From contig DAOWFY010000031.1 of the NCBI GenBank assembly GCA_030637775.1, positions 1 to 19,508 on the forward strand: a stretch of 19,508 nt of DNA, written 5' to 3'. Source of the DNA: DAOVGU01 sp030637775 [NCBI: bacterium] (lineage in GTDB: Bacteria > Ratteibacteria > UBA8468). Below the pieces are notes generated by a model that had not been told where the DNA came from, did no database searches, and saw only the letters and a list, made by a program, of their open reading frames with translations. Positions 7,046 through 14,404 of this stretch are shown here, piece by piece. The first letter of the stretch is position 1. Each line of letters starts with the position of its first letter. A program made the position numbers and the translations under genes.

Positions 7046-8950
7046 ATGAAGAAGTCTTTGTTCCCCCTTTTTGTCATTTTCCCCCTTATAGTTGCTTACT
7101 CCACTTTGGCGCAAGAAGCTCCTTACAAAGAAATTCAGCAGGCAATAGAAGGGAAGGATTATATTTCTGCTCTGAATCTCGCGAAAGCATTGCCGGAGGA
7201 GGAAGGACTTTATCTTTCCGGTATTTTAAAAGAGAAATTGGGTGCTTCTAAAGAGGCAATTGAGTTCTTTGAGAAATATTTAGAGAAAGCAAAACTTTTA
7301 GCCGACTATTGTTTCCTGCATATTGCCAATAATTACTATTGTCTGGGAAACTTTCTTGAGGCCGGTCTCTGGTACGAAAAAGCAGAGATTCTTTTTAATA
7401 AAAAGAGCATCTCCTATAGTCAAATTTTAGAGCGTTTAGCCGAATCCTATGAAAAGATAAACTATTCTGAAGAAGCAATAAAAACTTACCAAAGATTGGG
7501 AAATGATAAAGCGCTCTTTCACTTAGCAACTCTTTATAGAGAATTGGGAAGAAAGGAAAAAGCGGTTGAGACTTTCTGGAGATTGGTGAAGAATTTCCCG
7601 AATAGCCCTTTTTCCGTAAGAGCGATTAACCGATTAGAATCCCTTCAAAAGTACCTTTCTCCGGAAGAGGAATTTTCTCTTGCCTATGTCTTTTACCGGA
7701 ACAGACTTTATCGTAGGGCAGAGAAAAGGTTCTCTCTCCTCCTTGACCAGGAGATCCCTTTTTCTCTTTGCTCAAAAATCCATTACTTTCGGGGAAGAAG
7801 CCTCTTTCGGCTATGGAACTATCGGGGAGCATTAAAGGAATACAGCCAGGTTTATCCTGAGAATAAGAAAATCTCTTATGAGAAGGGATGCACCCTGCAG
7901 AAGTTGAAAAGGTATGAAGAGGCGATTAATGAATACAAGAAGATAGGCAATAGCGAGAGCCTCTGGCGAGTGTCGAGATGTTATCGGGAATTAAAAGATT
8001 ATTCAAAGGCAGTTGGAGCTTTAGAAAAAATTCTTTATTCTTTCCCTAAAAAAGAGCAACAGAGCAGAGCAGCATACTTTTCAGGAAAGTATTGGGAAAA
8101 ATTAGGAAAGAGCGAAAGAGCAAAGGTAGCATATAGCCGGGTAGCTAAATTACCTTATACCTTTTATTCCTATCGTGCTTGCCAGGAGGGAAAGGCTTCT
8201 TCTCCACAGAAACAAAACCCTTCCTACGAGAAGCCTTCTCCTCAGCAAAACTTAGCGGATTTGGAGAAAAGGCCGGAGCTTAAGAAGGCTCTTTTCTTAT
8301 TGCGGTTAGGAATCCAGGAGGAGGCCTTTTTAGAATTGAAAAACTTAGAAAGAAAAAGCCGTGGTAGAGAAAAAATCCTTACCCTTATCTATCTTTACCA
8401 GGAGGCTCGCGCCTACCCCCAGGCAATTCGTCTCGGTACCACTCTTAAAAATAAGAAGATGAGATATCCTCTCTATTACCAGGATCTTGTGGAGGAATAT
8501 AGCAAAAAATATGATCTTGACCCTTTTCTTGTCTTTGCCATAATCTGGCAGGAGAGTAGATTCGGAAAGGGGGACATTTCTTCGGCCTCAGCCATTGGTC
8601 TGATGCAGATTATTCCTTCCACTGGAGCCTGGATTGCTAAAAGAATGAGGAGGCGGAATTACCGAACCACAAGCCTCTTTGAACCAAAAACAAATATTGC
8701 TTTTGGTTGCTATTACTTTCGCCACCTTCTAAATAGTTTCGATAATAACATTATTTTAGCGCTTTCTGCCTATAATGCGGGGCCGGAAAAGACCAGCGAT
8801 TGGTTCTCGAAAGAAAATGATTTTGATGAATTTGTGGAAAGCATTCCCTTTTCAGAAACCTATAATTACGTAAAAAGGGTAATCTCAGCCTATCAGGAAT
8901 ACCAAAGCCTCTATAACCACAGATACACCCCCACTATTCCTCCCCCTTGA
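7046..8950 (+). CDS. Secreted TPR-repeat soluble lytic transglycosylase (Slt-like)
   Basis: This enzyme class cleaves the MurNAc-GlcNAc bond of peptidoglycan without water, leaving a 1,6-anhydro end. The protein has 634 residues with a signal peptide at 1-23 (SLFPLFVIFPLIVAYSTLAQ). A long array of TPR-like helical repeats occupies about 30-460 and would form the ring or arm seen in Slt70-like proteins. The catalytic SLT domain lies at about 480-610: WQESRFG with catalytic Glu503, then SAIGLMQIIPSTG, then ALSAYNAGP. The final residues (TPTIPPP) are coded by an inserted palindrome at 8939-8959, which also provides the stop codon. It follows purN by 75 bp with no strong ribosome-binding site. 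Confidence 0.93.
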   Translation: MKKSLFPLFVIFPLIVAYSTLAQEAPYKEIQQAIEGKDYISALNLAKALPEEEGLYLSGILKEKLGASKEAIEFFEKYLEKAKLLADYCFLHIANNYYCLGNFLEAGLWYEKAEILFNKKSISYSQILERLAESYEKINYSEEAIKTYQRLGNDKALFHLATLYRELGRKEKAVETFWRLVKNFPNSPFSVRAINRLESLQKYLSPEEEFSLAYVFYRNRLYRRAEKRFSLLLDQEIPFSLCSKIHYFRGRSLFRLWNYRGALKEYSQVYPENKKISYEKGCTLQKLKRYEEAINEYKKIGNSESLWRVSRCYRELKDYSKAVGALEKILYSFPKKEQQSRAAYFSGKYWEKLGKSERAKVAYSRVAKLPYTFYSYRACQEGKASSPQKQNPSYEKPSPQQNLADLEKRPELKKALFLLRLGIQEEAFLELKNLERKSRGREKILTLIYLYQEARAYPQAIRLGTTLKNKKMRYPLYYQDLVEEYSKKYDLDPFLVFAIIWQESRFGKGDISSASAIGLMQIIPSTGAWIAKRMRRRNYRTTSLFEPKTNIAFGCYYFRHLLNSFDNNIILALSAYNAGPEKTSDWFSKENDFDEFVESIPFSETYNYVKRVISAYQEYQSLYNHRYTPTIPPP

Positions 8951-8975
8951 AGGGGGAGGATAAAGGAGGGGGAGA
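8939..8975. repeat. C/G-rich palindrome spanning the stop of the lytic transglycosylase
   Basis: CCTCCCCCT (8939-8947) and AGGGGGAGG (8951-8959) form a perfect 9-bp hairpin with the stop codon TGA as its loop. The continuing GGATAAAGGAGGGGGAG supplies a strong ribosome-binding site for the next gene. No T-run follows, so it is not a standard terminator. It resembles a widespread interspersed repeat. Confidence 0.8.
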
Positions 8976-8981
8976 AGGAAA

Positions 8982-9449
8982 ATGATTAGAAAAGCGAAAA
9001 TGGAGGATGTGCCTAAGATTCAGAAATTAATTAATGGTTTTGCGGCAGAGGGAAAGATGCTGCCGGTAGCTCTTGGCCAACTCTACGAAAATCTTCGTGA
9101 TTTCTGGGTCTATGAGGAAAAGGATAGGGCCTGCCTGCCGGCCAGGGTTATTGCTTGTTGCCGCCTTCATATCACCTGGAAGGATTTAGGGGAAATCCGC
9201 TCCTTAGCCGTAGCGGAAAAAAAACAGCATCAAGGAATTGGCGCTCTTTTATTAAAGAGGGCTTTAAAAGAAGCAAAGAAACTGAATTTGAAAAAAATCT
9301 TTGCCCTTACCTATGCGCCTTCCTTCTTTGAAAAATATGGCTTCTTCCGCATTTCCAAAACACGTCTTCCCCACAAAATCTGGTCGGAATGCCTTAACTG
9401 CCCAAAATTCCCCAAATGTGATGAAATAGCTTTAATGAAGGAACTATAA
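8982..9449 (+). CDS. Short GNAT amino-acid N-acetyltransferase, ArgA-like (N-acetylglutamate synthase)
   Basis: The 155-residue single-domain GNAT protein matches the short NAGS type, which acetylates glutamate with acetyl-CoA at the start of arginine synthesis. EIRSLAVAEKKQHQGIGALLLKRAL carries the acetyl-CoA loop (Q-x-x-G-I-G). FEKYGFF and the Cys-rich tail LPHKIWSECLNCPKFPKC-EIALM are typical of this group. argG lies a few hundred bases downstream, which supports an arginine role. Residues about 49-55 (RACLPAR) are coded by an inserted GC palindrome (9130-9147) between the VYEEKD and VIACC strands, probably in a loop. The ribosome-binding site is donated by the upstream repeat. Gene symbol left empty because several GNAT groups look alike. 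Confidence 0.82.
   Translation: MIRKAKMEDVPKIQKLINGFAAEGKMLPVALGQLYENLRDFWVYEEKDRACLPARVIACCRLHITWKDLGEIRSLAVAEKKQHQGIGALLLKRALKEAKKLNLKKIFALTYAPSFFEKYGFFRISKTRLPHKIWSECLNCPKFPKCDEIALMKEL
9130..9147. repeat. CCTGCC/GGCAGG-type palindrome inside the acetyltransferase gene
   Basis: CCTGCCTGCCGGCCAGGG is read in frame as part of RACLPAR. It belongs to the same family as 21-38 and 15172-15193. Confidence 0.7.
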
Positions 9450-9718
9450 TGTTGACGTTTACAAATCCATTTAAGGAAAAAGATTTGCCTCATTAAAGGC
9501 AATGAGCATTATATTCGGATTTAGCGTGAAGATAGGCTGGCACGAGGTGTCTAAGAATCCTACCCATAGCGAACTATTTTTCCATCTCTTTGCCGATAAG
9601 GAGTTAGATATTTTCCCCTCTTATCACCTATAGAATACCTTTCCGCCAGGCTCCAGAGATATACCAGAAACTTTTGACCGACTGCTTTGAGGCAATGGGT
9701 GTAATTCTGAAATGGTAA
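9449..9718 (+). pseudogene. Decayed gene of unknown family, once coupled to the acetyltransferase
   Basis: The ATG at 9449-9451 overlaps the acetyltransferase stop (TAATG) and reads MLTFTNPFKEKDLPH before a stop. A second frame (9475-9633) reads KRFASLKAMSIIFGFSVKIG and continues to HSELFFHLFADKELDIFPSYHL. A third piece (about 9626-9718) reads YRIPFRQAPEIYQKLL, then TDCFEAMGVILKW and stop. Each piece looks protein-like and they follow in order, so one gene of roughly 85-90 codons or more has taken at least two frameshifts. I do not recognise the family. The coupling and the neighbours hint at an arginine-related role, but this is only context. Confidence 0.6.
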
Positions 9719-9756
9719 GATTTCCACTGCTTACTAATCATACTTAAGAACAAGAA

Positions 9757-9793
9757 CCTCTCTATTGATTATTATACCCAGAGAGGCTATAAT
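9757..9793 (+). promoter_or_regulatory. argG promoter with an inverted repeat over the -35
   Basis: TTGATT (9765-9770) and a perfect TATAAT (9788-9793) are 17 bp apart, giving a start near 9800. CCTCTCT (9757-9763) and AGAGAGG (9780-9786) form a 7-bp inverted repeat that frames the -35 and reaches the -10. A repressor binding there would block the promoter. This is a candidate arginine-dependent operator, though it does not clearly match a known ArgR box. Confidence 0.65.
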
Positions 9794-9821
9794 AAATCTA
9801 TATTCAAAAAAGAGGAGGTTT

Positions 9822-11027
9822 ATGGCTAAAGAAAAAATTGTTCTTGCCTATTCCGGAGGTCTGGATACCTCGGTTGCTATTTCCTGGTTAAAGGAAAATT
9901 ATGATGCTGAAGTCATTGCCTATACGGCCGACCTCGGCCAGATAAAAAATAAGAAAGTCATTCATGACAAGAGCTTAGCCACGGGAGCAAAAAGGTTTTA
10001 TTTAGAGGATTTAAGAGAGAAATTCTTAAAGGATTTTGCCTTTAAGGCCTTAGCCGCGAGTGCCTTATATGAGGGAAAATATCCCTTGATTAGCGCTCTT
10101 TCCCGACCATTGATCGCGCAAAGGATGGTAGAGATTGCCCGGGAAGAGAAAGCAACCGCTTTAGCCCATGGGGCTACGGGGAAAGGGAATGACCAGGTAA
10201 GGTTTGAATTAACATTTAAGGCATTGGCTCCAAACCTAAAGATTATTGCTCCCGCACGGGAGTGGGAATTTAAGTCCCGAGAGGAGGAAATTGCTTATAG
10301 CAAAAAAAAGAAGATTCCCATTTCTGTCACAAAAAAGAACCCTTATAGTATTGATAGAAACCTCTGGGGAGTCTCAATTGAGTGTGGGATTCTGGAGGAG
10401 CCCTGGAAAGAACCTCCCGAGGATGCTTATCAAATGACCGTCTCTCCCAAAAGGGCTCCGAATAAAGAGAGCTATCTGAGCCTTGAATTTGAGAAAGGGA
10501 TCCCGATTAAGATCAACGGGAAGAAGTATCAACCGGTGGCCTTGATGGAGAAATTAAATAAAATTGGTGGCGAAAATGGTATTGGCAGGATCGATATCAT
10601 GGAGAATCGACTCATCGGTATTAAATCCCGTGAGGTCTATGAGGCACCAGGAGCAATGATTCTTTACAATGCTCACGATGCCTTGGAAAGATTGGTCCTT
10701 GATCGGGAAACATTCCATCATAAACGCCTGATAGCAGAAAGATATGGCCAGCTTATCTATAATGGGCTCTGGTTTTCACCGGAAAGAGAAGCCTTGGAGA
10801 AGTTCATTGCCCAGACGCAGAAAAGAGTGTCCGGTAGCGTGCGGGTAAAACTCTATAAAGGCAATGCGATTGTTGTGGGAAGAAAATCCCCCTATTCCCT
10901 TTATCAAAAGGATTTAGCTACCTATTCAAAAGAGGATATCTTTGACCAAAAGTCGGCCCAAGGCTTTATTGACCTCTTTGGTCTTCCCTTGAAGATTATG
11001 GCGCCGGCACGCAAGAAGAAAAAATGA
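9822..11027 (+). CDS. argG: Argininosuccinate synthase
   Basis: ArgG joins citrulline and aspartate with ATP to make argininosuccinate, the penultimate step of arginine synthesis. The start at 9822 is chosen because GAGGAGG lies 4-10 bases upstream and the protein then begins MAKEKIVLAYSGGLDTS, the standard family N terminus with the ATP pyrophosphatase loop at 10-17. The frame is open further upstream to an ATG at 9765, but that codon sits in the promoter. Length is 401 residues, as usual. ADLGQ, GATGKGNDQVRFE (about residue 115) and ECGILEEPWKEPPEDAY are conserved substrate-binding segments. The stop overlaps the next start in ATGA. argH is not in the window. Confidence 0.97.
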   Translation: MAKEKIVLAYSGGLDTSVAISWLKENYDAEVIAYTADLGQIKNKKVIHDKSLATGAKRFYLEDLREKFLKDFAFKALAASALYEGKYPLISALSRPLIAQRMVEIAREEKATALAHGATGKGNDQVRFELTFKALAPNLKIIAPAREWEFKSREEEIAYSKKKKIPISVTKKNPYSIDRNLWGVSIECGILEEPWKEPPEDAYQMTVSPKRAPNKESYLSLEFEKGIPIKINGKKYQPVALMEKLNKIGGENGIGRIDIMENRLIGIKSREVYEAPGAMILYNAHDALERLVLDRETFHHKRLIAERYGQLIYNGLWFSPEREALEKFIAQTQKRVSGSVRVKLYKGNAIVVGRKSPYSLYQKDLATYSKEDIFDQKSAQGFIDLFGLPLKIMAPARKKKK

Positions 11028-11152
11028 AGAAATATGTTGTTCTTTTAATCTTTCTTTTTCTTTTACTTTATGGAATAACAAGAAGAGAGTTTAGGGAAAT
11101 CTATATCAATGCCAAAATAATCTGCCTTTCCTGCATCGGTATCGGCGAATGA
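11024..11152 (+). CDS. CD1871A-type CXXC mini-protein
   Basis: This 42-residue protein fills the gap between argG and the Fe-S protein. Its ATG overlaps the argG stop (ATGA) and its stop overlaps the next ATG (ATGA). It has one membrane helix (about 3-17, VVLLIFLFLLLYG) and a C-terminal ICLSCIGIG with a CXXC motif. This matches the CD1871A family of tiny CXXC proteins that are typically encoded beside a 4Fe-4S membrane protein, as here. The role is probably redox or metal-related at the membrane and linked to the next gene, but the family has no settled function. Confidence 0.82.
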   Translation: MKKYVVLLIFLFLLLYGITRREFREIYINAKIICLSCIGIGE

Positions 11153-11832
11153 AACGGAGAGTTGTTCAGATTGTTTCCCTGGTACTTTTTAATTCCTATT
11201 ACTTTTCTTTCCTGAAATTTATTCCCTGCCCGGTCCTTAATTGCTACGCCTGCCCTTTGGCCATTTTTGCCTGTCCGATTGGAACAATTCAGTACTTTGC
11301 TATTATTAGCTCCTTTCCATTTTTAACCCTTGGTCTTTTGGGGATTATTGGCTCTATCTCTGGTAAGGCGGTCTGTGGCTGGCTCTGTCCTTTTGGGTTC
11401 TTGCAGGACCTTCTCTATAAGATTCGTAGTCGGAAATTCAAGATTCCCGAGAAATGGGGTTATCTGAAATTTCTCGTTCTTATTCTTTTAGTAGTTGCCC
11501 TTCCTTTCTTTACGAAAGATTTCTGGTTCTGCAAACTTTGCCCGGCGGGAACGATAGAGGCAGGTGTCCCTTTAGCAATATTTAATCAGGCTATTAGAGG
11601 AGTGGTTGGTTTTTTCTTTTGGCTTAAGATTGCCATCCTTCTTCTAATTCTCATCTTAACAATTTATTGCCAGAGGGGATTCTGCCAACTCTTCTGTCCT
11701 CTTGGCGCCATATTTTCTCTCTTTAATCGTCTCAGTCTTTTGAAACCAAAGGCAAAAGGATGTCCGATAAAGATTTGCAAAAACCCTGGTTCTTTCGATT
11801 GTATCCGCTGTTTAGAGTGTATGAAAAAATGA
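11149..11832 (+). CDS. NapH/YccM-like 4Fe-4S polyferredoxin membrane protein
   Basis: The protein has 227 residues and several membrane segments (about 5-25, 50-70, 107-121, 150-172). Cysteine clusters lie between them: C27, C32, C35 and C42; CGWLCP at 76-81; CKLCP at 128-132; C174, C179 and C183 with CPLG. The NapH/NosR/CcoG-type motifs CxxxCP are clear. The C terminus ends in CIRCLEC (218-224) just before the stop, where ferredoxin domains normally continue with a fourth Cys-Pro, so the last cluster seems shortened or borrows C205 or C210. Such proteins pass electrons across or at the membrane. The overlap with the CXXC mini-protein suggests they work together. Confidence 0.85.
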   Translation: MKRRVVQIVSLVLFNSYYFSFLKFIPCPVLNCYACPLAIFACPIGTIQYFAIISSFPFLTLGLLGIIGSISGKAVCGWLCPFGFLQDLLYKIRSRKFKIPEKWGYLKFLVLILLVVALPFFTKDFWFCKLCPAGTIEAGVPLAIFNQAIRGVVGFFFWLKIAILLLILILTIYCQRGFCQLFCPLGAIFSLFNRLSLLKPKAKGCPIKICKNPGSFDCIRCLECMKK

Positions 11833-12839
11833 CCAGAAAAGAAAAAGTTTATTCAGCAATTCAGCATAAAGAAACGGTGTCTCTTCCTTACTATCTTGAC
11901 TTTACTCCGCCGGTAACAAAACTGCTTCAAAAACATTGTCGGAATGAGGACGTGAATGAGGCAATTGGCAATCATCTTCTATCAATATCGGCTAAAAGAT
12001 TAAGACCTTTGTATGCTGACCCAAAAATCTATGGGGAGTATTCTCGCGATGAATTTGGCGTACTCTGGCATAACGACGAAGATAATCGAGGGCATGTAGT
12101 AGAGTATCCCCTCAAAGACCTTAATTTAAAGGGCGATACCTTCCCCAATCCACGAGAGTCCTCCCGTTTTGCCCATCTTCCTTCTCTTTTAAAGAAGGAA
12201 AAGAAAGTCTTTGTCCTCGCCTGGGTTGGTGACTTCTGGGAAAGGGCAACATTTATGTGCCCTCCGGAAGAATTGTTAACCGCCCTTTATCTCAAGCCAT
12301 CATTTGTGGAAGAATTATTGGATAAAATTGCTTCTTATAATCTTGCTACCGCTAAAGAATTGATTTCTTATGGAGTAGACGGGCTTTGCCTTTCCGATGA
12401 TTATGGCACACAGAAAGCGCTCTTGATGAGTCCCAAACAATGGCGTCATTTTATAAAACCTCATCTGGCAGAACTTTTTTCCTTCGCTCACGGACATAAC
12501 CTTTTTACCCTCCTTCATTCTGATGGAAATATTAGAGAGATAATACCCGACCTCATCGAAATCGGCCTGGATGTCCTCAATCCGGTGCAACCAGAATCTA
12601 TGGACCCCTACGGGATTAAAAGGGAGTTTGGAAAGGAACTTTGTCTCTGGGGAGCCATTGGAACCCAGCAACTCCTTAATAAAGCAACTGTGCCTCAGAT
12701 TAGAAGAGAGGTAAAAAGAGCAAAGGACATTTTGGGAAGGGGCGGTGGATATATTTTAGGACCAGGAATCACCGTGCAAAAAGACTGTCCCTTAGAGAAT
12801 ATTCTTGCCCTCATTGATGTAGCAAAAGAGAAAAGATAA
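11829..12839 (+). CDS. Uroporphyrinogen-decarboxylase-family protein (methyltransferase-like)
   Basis: The start at 11829 overlaps the previous stop (ATGA) and gives MTRKEKVYSAIQHKETV, the usual N terminus of this family. The earlier in-frame ATG at 11760 lies inside the upstream gene and adds unrelated residues. Length is 336. The fold signatures include DDYGTQKALLMSPKQWRHFI (190-209), LHSDGNIREIIPDLIEIG (about 229-246), LNPVQPESMDP and WGAIGTQ. True HemE proteins differ in the N-terminal arginine-rich substrate loop, so a cobalamin or thiol methyltransferase of the MtaA/CmuA type is more likely. The substrate is unknown. It sits between an Fe-S protein and thiL. Confidence 0.85.
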   Translation: MTRKEKVYSAIQHKETVSLPYYLDFTPPVTKLLQKHCRNEDVNEAIGNHLLSISAKRLRPLYADPKIYGEYSRDEFGVLWHNDEDNRGHVVEYPLKDLNLKGDTFPNPRESSRFAHLPSLLKKEKKVFVLAWVGDFWERATFMCPPEELLTALYLKPSFVEELLDKIASYNLATAKELISYGVDGLCLSDDYGTQKALLMSPKQWRHFIKPHLAELFSFAHGHNLFTLLHSDGNIREIIPDLIEIGLDVLNPVQPESMDPYGIKREFGKELCLWGAIGTQQLLNKATVPQIRREVKRAKDILGRGGGYILGPGITVQKDCPLENILALIDVAKEKR

Positions 12840-13792
12840 TGCAGAGGAAGCTAAAGGATATTGGGGAGTTTGGCCTGATTAAGCGCATCGCTGAGAAGGA
12901 GAAGGTTTTTGGTAAGGAGGTAATTGTTGGCATTGGCGACGATAGCGCGGTCATCAAATACAAAAAGGGCTATCACCTTCTTCTAACCACAGATATGCTT
13001 ATCGAGGGCATCCACTTCAATAAAAAGGCCACACCCTTTCAGATTGGCTATAAGAGCTTGGCAACTAACATCAGCGACATCGCCGCCATGGGAGGTATTC
13101 CCAAATATGCTCTTGTCAGTTTGGGACTGAAGAAAGAAACCTCGATAAAGTTTGTTGATGAAATCTATCGAGGAATAAGGAGTTTGGCAAAAAAGTTCAA
13201 AGTGACCATTCTTGGTGGGGATACCGTTTCCTCTCCCAAGATTATTATCAACATTGCACTCTCCGGAGAGGTGAAAAAGAATTATTTAACTTTGAGAAAA
13301 GGTGCTAAACCCGGAGATAAAATCTATGTTACGGGAACTCTTGGCGGTTCAATTTTAGGAAAGCATCTTTCCTTTATTCCCAGAGTGAAGGAGGCCAGGT
13401 ATTTAGTAGAAAATTTTCATCCTACCTCAATGATTGACATTAGCGACGGTCTCCTCAGTGACTTGAAAAGAGTCTGTGAAGCCAGCAAGGTGGGAGCGAG
13501 AATCTATCAGGAGAAGATTCCTCTCTCCCAGGGGGTAATCTCTTTAGCAAAGAAGAAAAAGGAAAACCCCTATCGGCTTGCTTTAACCGGAGGGGAGGAG
13601 TTCGAACTTCTCTTTACTCTTTCTAAAAAATATAAGAACTGTAGGGGTCGGATTCATCCGACCCGTGGGTTCATCACCCAAATTGGCGAGATTACAAAGA
13701 GAGGAATTGTCCTTCTTGATGAGAAGAACAAGGTTATTCATTTAAGGAAAATAGGTTTTGATCATTTCAAAAATGCGGGAAACATCTCCTGA
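12839..13792 (+). CDS. thiL: Thiamine-monophosphate kinase
   Basis: ThiL phosphorylates thiamine monophosphate to thiamine diphosphate with ATP. The 317-residue protein starts in a TAATG overlap with the gene before it. Motifs are in order: IGDDSAVI (32-39), LTTDMLIEGIHF (49-60), ATNISDIAAMGG (75-86), GGDTVSSP (126-133), IDISDGLLSD and LTGGEEFELLFTL. The metal-binding aspartates are present. Residues about 268-281 (CRGRIHPTRGFITQ) include an insertion coded by a perfect palindrome at 13645-13664, and the tail lies in a 27-nt direct repeat shared with 14405-14431. The reading frame survives both. Confidence 0.95.
   Translation: MQRKLKDIGEFGLIKRIAEKEKVFGKEVIVGIGDDSAVIKYKKGYHLLLTTDMLIEGIHFNKKATPFQIGYKSLATNISDIAAMGGIPKYALVSLGLKKETSIKFVDEIYRGIRSLAKKFKVTILGGDTVSSPKIIINIALSGEVKKNYLTLRKGAKPGDKIYVTGTLGGSILGKHLSFIPRVKEARYLVENFHPTSMIDISDGLLSDLKRVCEASKVGARIYQEKIPLSQGVISLAKKKKENPYRLALTGGEEFELLFTLSKKYKNCRGRIHPTRGFITQIGEITKRGIVLLDEKNKVIHLRKIGFDHFKNAGNIS
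13640..13680. repeat. Double-hairpin repeat inside thiL
   Basis: GGGTCGGAT (13645-13653) pairs perfectly with ATCCGACCC (13656-13664). TGGGT (13666-13670) then pairs with ACCCA (13676-13680). The element begins TGTAGGGG, like the TGTAGTGG of the repeat at 13804, so the two are probably related. It adds about ten residues to ThiL in frame. Confidence 0.75.
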
Positions 13793-13803
13793 TGTTGATA
13801 CAA
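13777..13803 (+). repeat. 27-nt direct repeat, left copy
   Basis: It begins GGGAAACATCTCC and ends GATGTTGATACAA. The copy at 14405-14431 differs at a single base. It encodes the last residues and stop of thiL. The two copies bracket the cupin gene. Confidence 0.85.
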
Positions 13804-13880
13804 TGTAGTGGCCGAGTTTACTCGGCAGAGCAAGCTCTGCCACTACAGAGGAAAACCAATAATCAAGGTCTGGAGACCTT
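13804..13880. repeat. Cruciform-like composite palindrome upstream of the cupin gene
   Basis: TGTAGTGG (13804-13811) pairs with CCACTACA (13840-13847). Inside are two complete hairpins with no spare bases: CCGAGT/ACTCGG (13812-13825) and CAGAGC/GCTCTG (13826-13839). A further hairpin, AAGGTC-TGGA-GACCTT, lies at 13865-13880. The design matches REP/BIME-like mobile palindromes. It fills the whole thiL-cupin spacer up to the ribosome-binding site. Confidence 0.8.
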
Positions 13881-13905
13881 TCCCACACTGAAGGAGGTTA
13901 AGAAA

Positions 13906-14385
13906 ATGGCAGAGTTGGAGAGAAAGGATTATCAAATCTGGGGAGAGGAAAGAAAAGAGGCATTAAGGAAAAGCAAAGAGATTATAGAGAGCTGGGGGAT
14001 AAGGATGCCTGAGGTAGAACCTCAAGTCTTGGATTTAGGATTAGGTGATTTCTATAAGGTCGGCCTGATAGAATACTGGATTGCCAACAGTGAAAAAGAG
14101 GGCTATTGCGGGAAGTTTCTCTTTGTCTTTGACAATCAGACCTGCCCTTACCATCACCACAATTTTAAACACGAAACATTTTTTATCCTCAAGGGGAAGG
14201 TAAAAATGGTTGTTGCTGGCAAGGAGACGGTAAAAAGTCAAGGTGATGTTTTAGCAATGGAGCAGGGGACAGACCATTCCTTTACTGGGATAGGGCCGGC
14301 GCTCCTCCTGGAGGTCTCCAAACCCTGCCAGCCAAATGACAACATCTTTGAGAGCAAAAAAATTGGTGAAAACGGCATTCTTTAA
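13906..14385 (+). CDS. Cupin protein, D-lyxose/D-mannose isomerase-like
   Basis: The start at 13906 is preferred because AAGGAGG lies 8-14 bases upstream. The frame is open back to 13792, but that extension would translate the repeats. The protein has 159 residues. A single cupin barrel shows the metal site PYHHHNFKHE (His83-85, Glu90) and His124 in GTDHSFTGIGPALLLEVS. The closest family I recognise is the cupin-type D-lyxose ketol-isomerase, a manganese enzyme interconverting lyxose/xylulose or mannose/fructose. A sugar-phosphate or sialic-acid-type role is also possible. It is the last + strand gene of the run and is flanked by two copies of a 27-nt repeat. Confidence 0.75.
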   Translation: MAELERKDYQIWGEERKEALRKSKEIIESWGIRMPEVEPQVLDLGLGDFYKVGLIEYWIANSEKEGYCGKFLFVFDNQTCPYHHHNFKHETFFILKGKVKMVVAGKETVKSQGDVLAMEQGTDHSFTGIGPALLLEVSKPCQPNDNIFESKKIGENGIL

Positions 14386-14404
14386 CAATGAGCCCATTTC
14401 CTGT

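Noticed and set aside
9765-9821. Longer N terminus for argG
   Set aside because: The first ATG lies in the -35 region of the argG promoter, while the ATG at 9822 has a perfect ribosome-binding site and a family-typical N terminus.
11760-11828. Longer N terminus for the second methyltransferase-like gene
   Set aside because: It would translate the end of the Fe-S protein gene in another frame; the ATG at 11829 overlaps the stop and gives the usual family start.
13792-13905. Longer N terminus for the cupin gene
   Set aside because: The extra codons come from palindromic repeats and the ATG at 13906 has AAGGAGG at the right distance.
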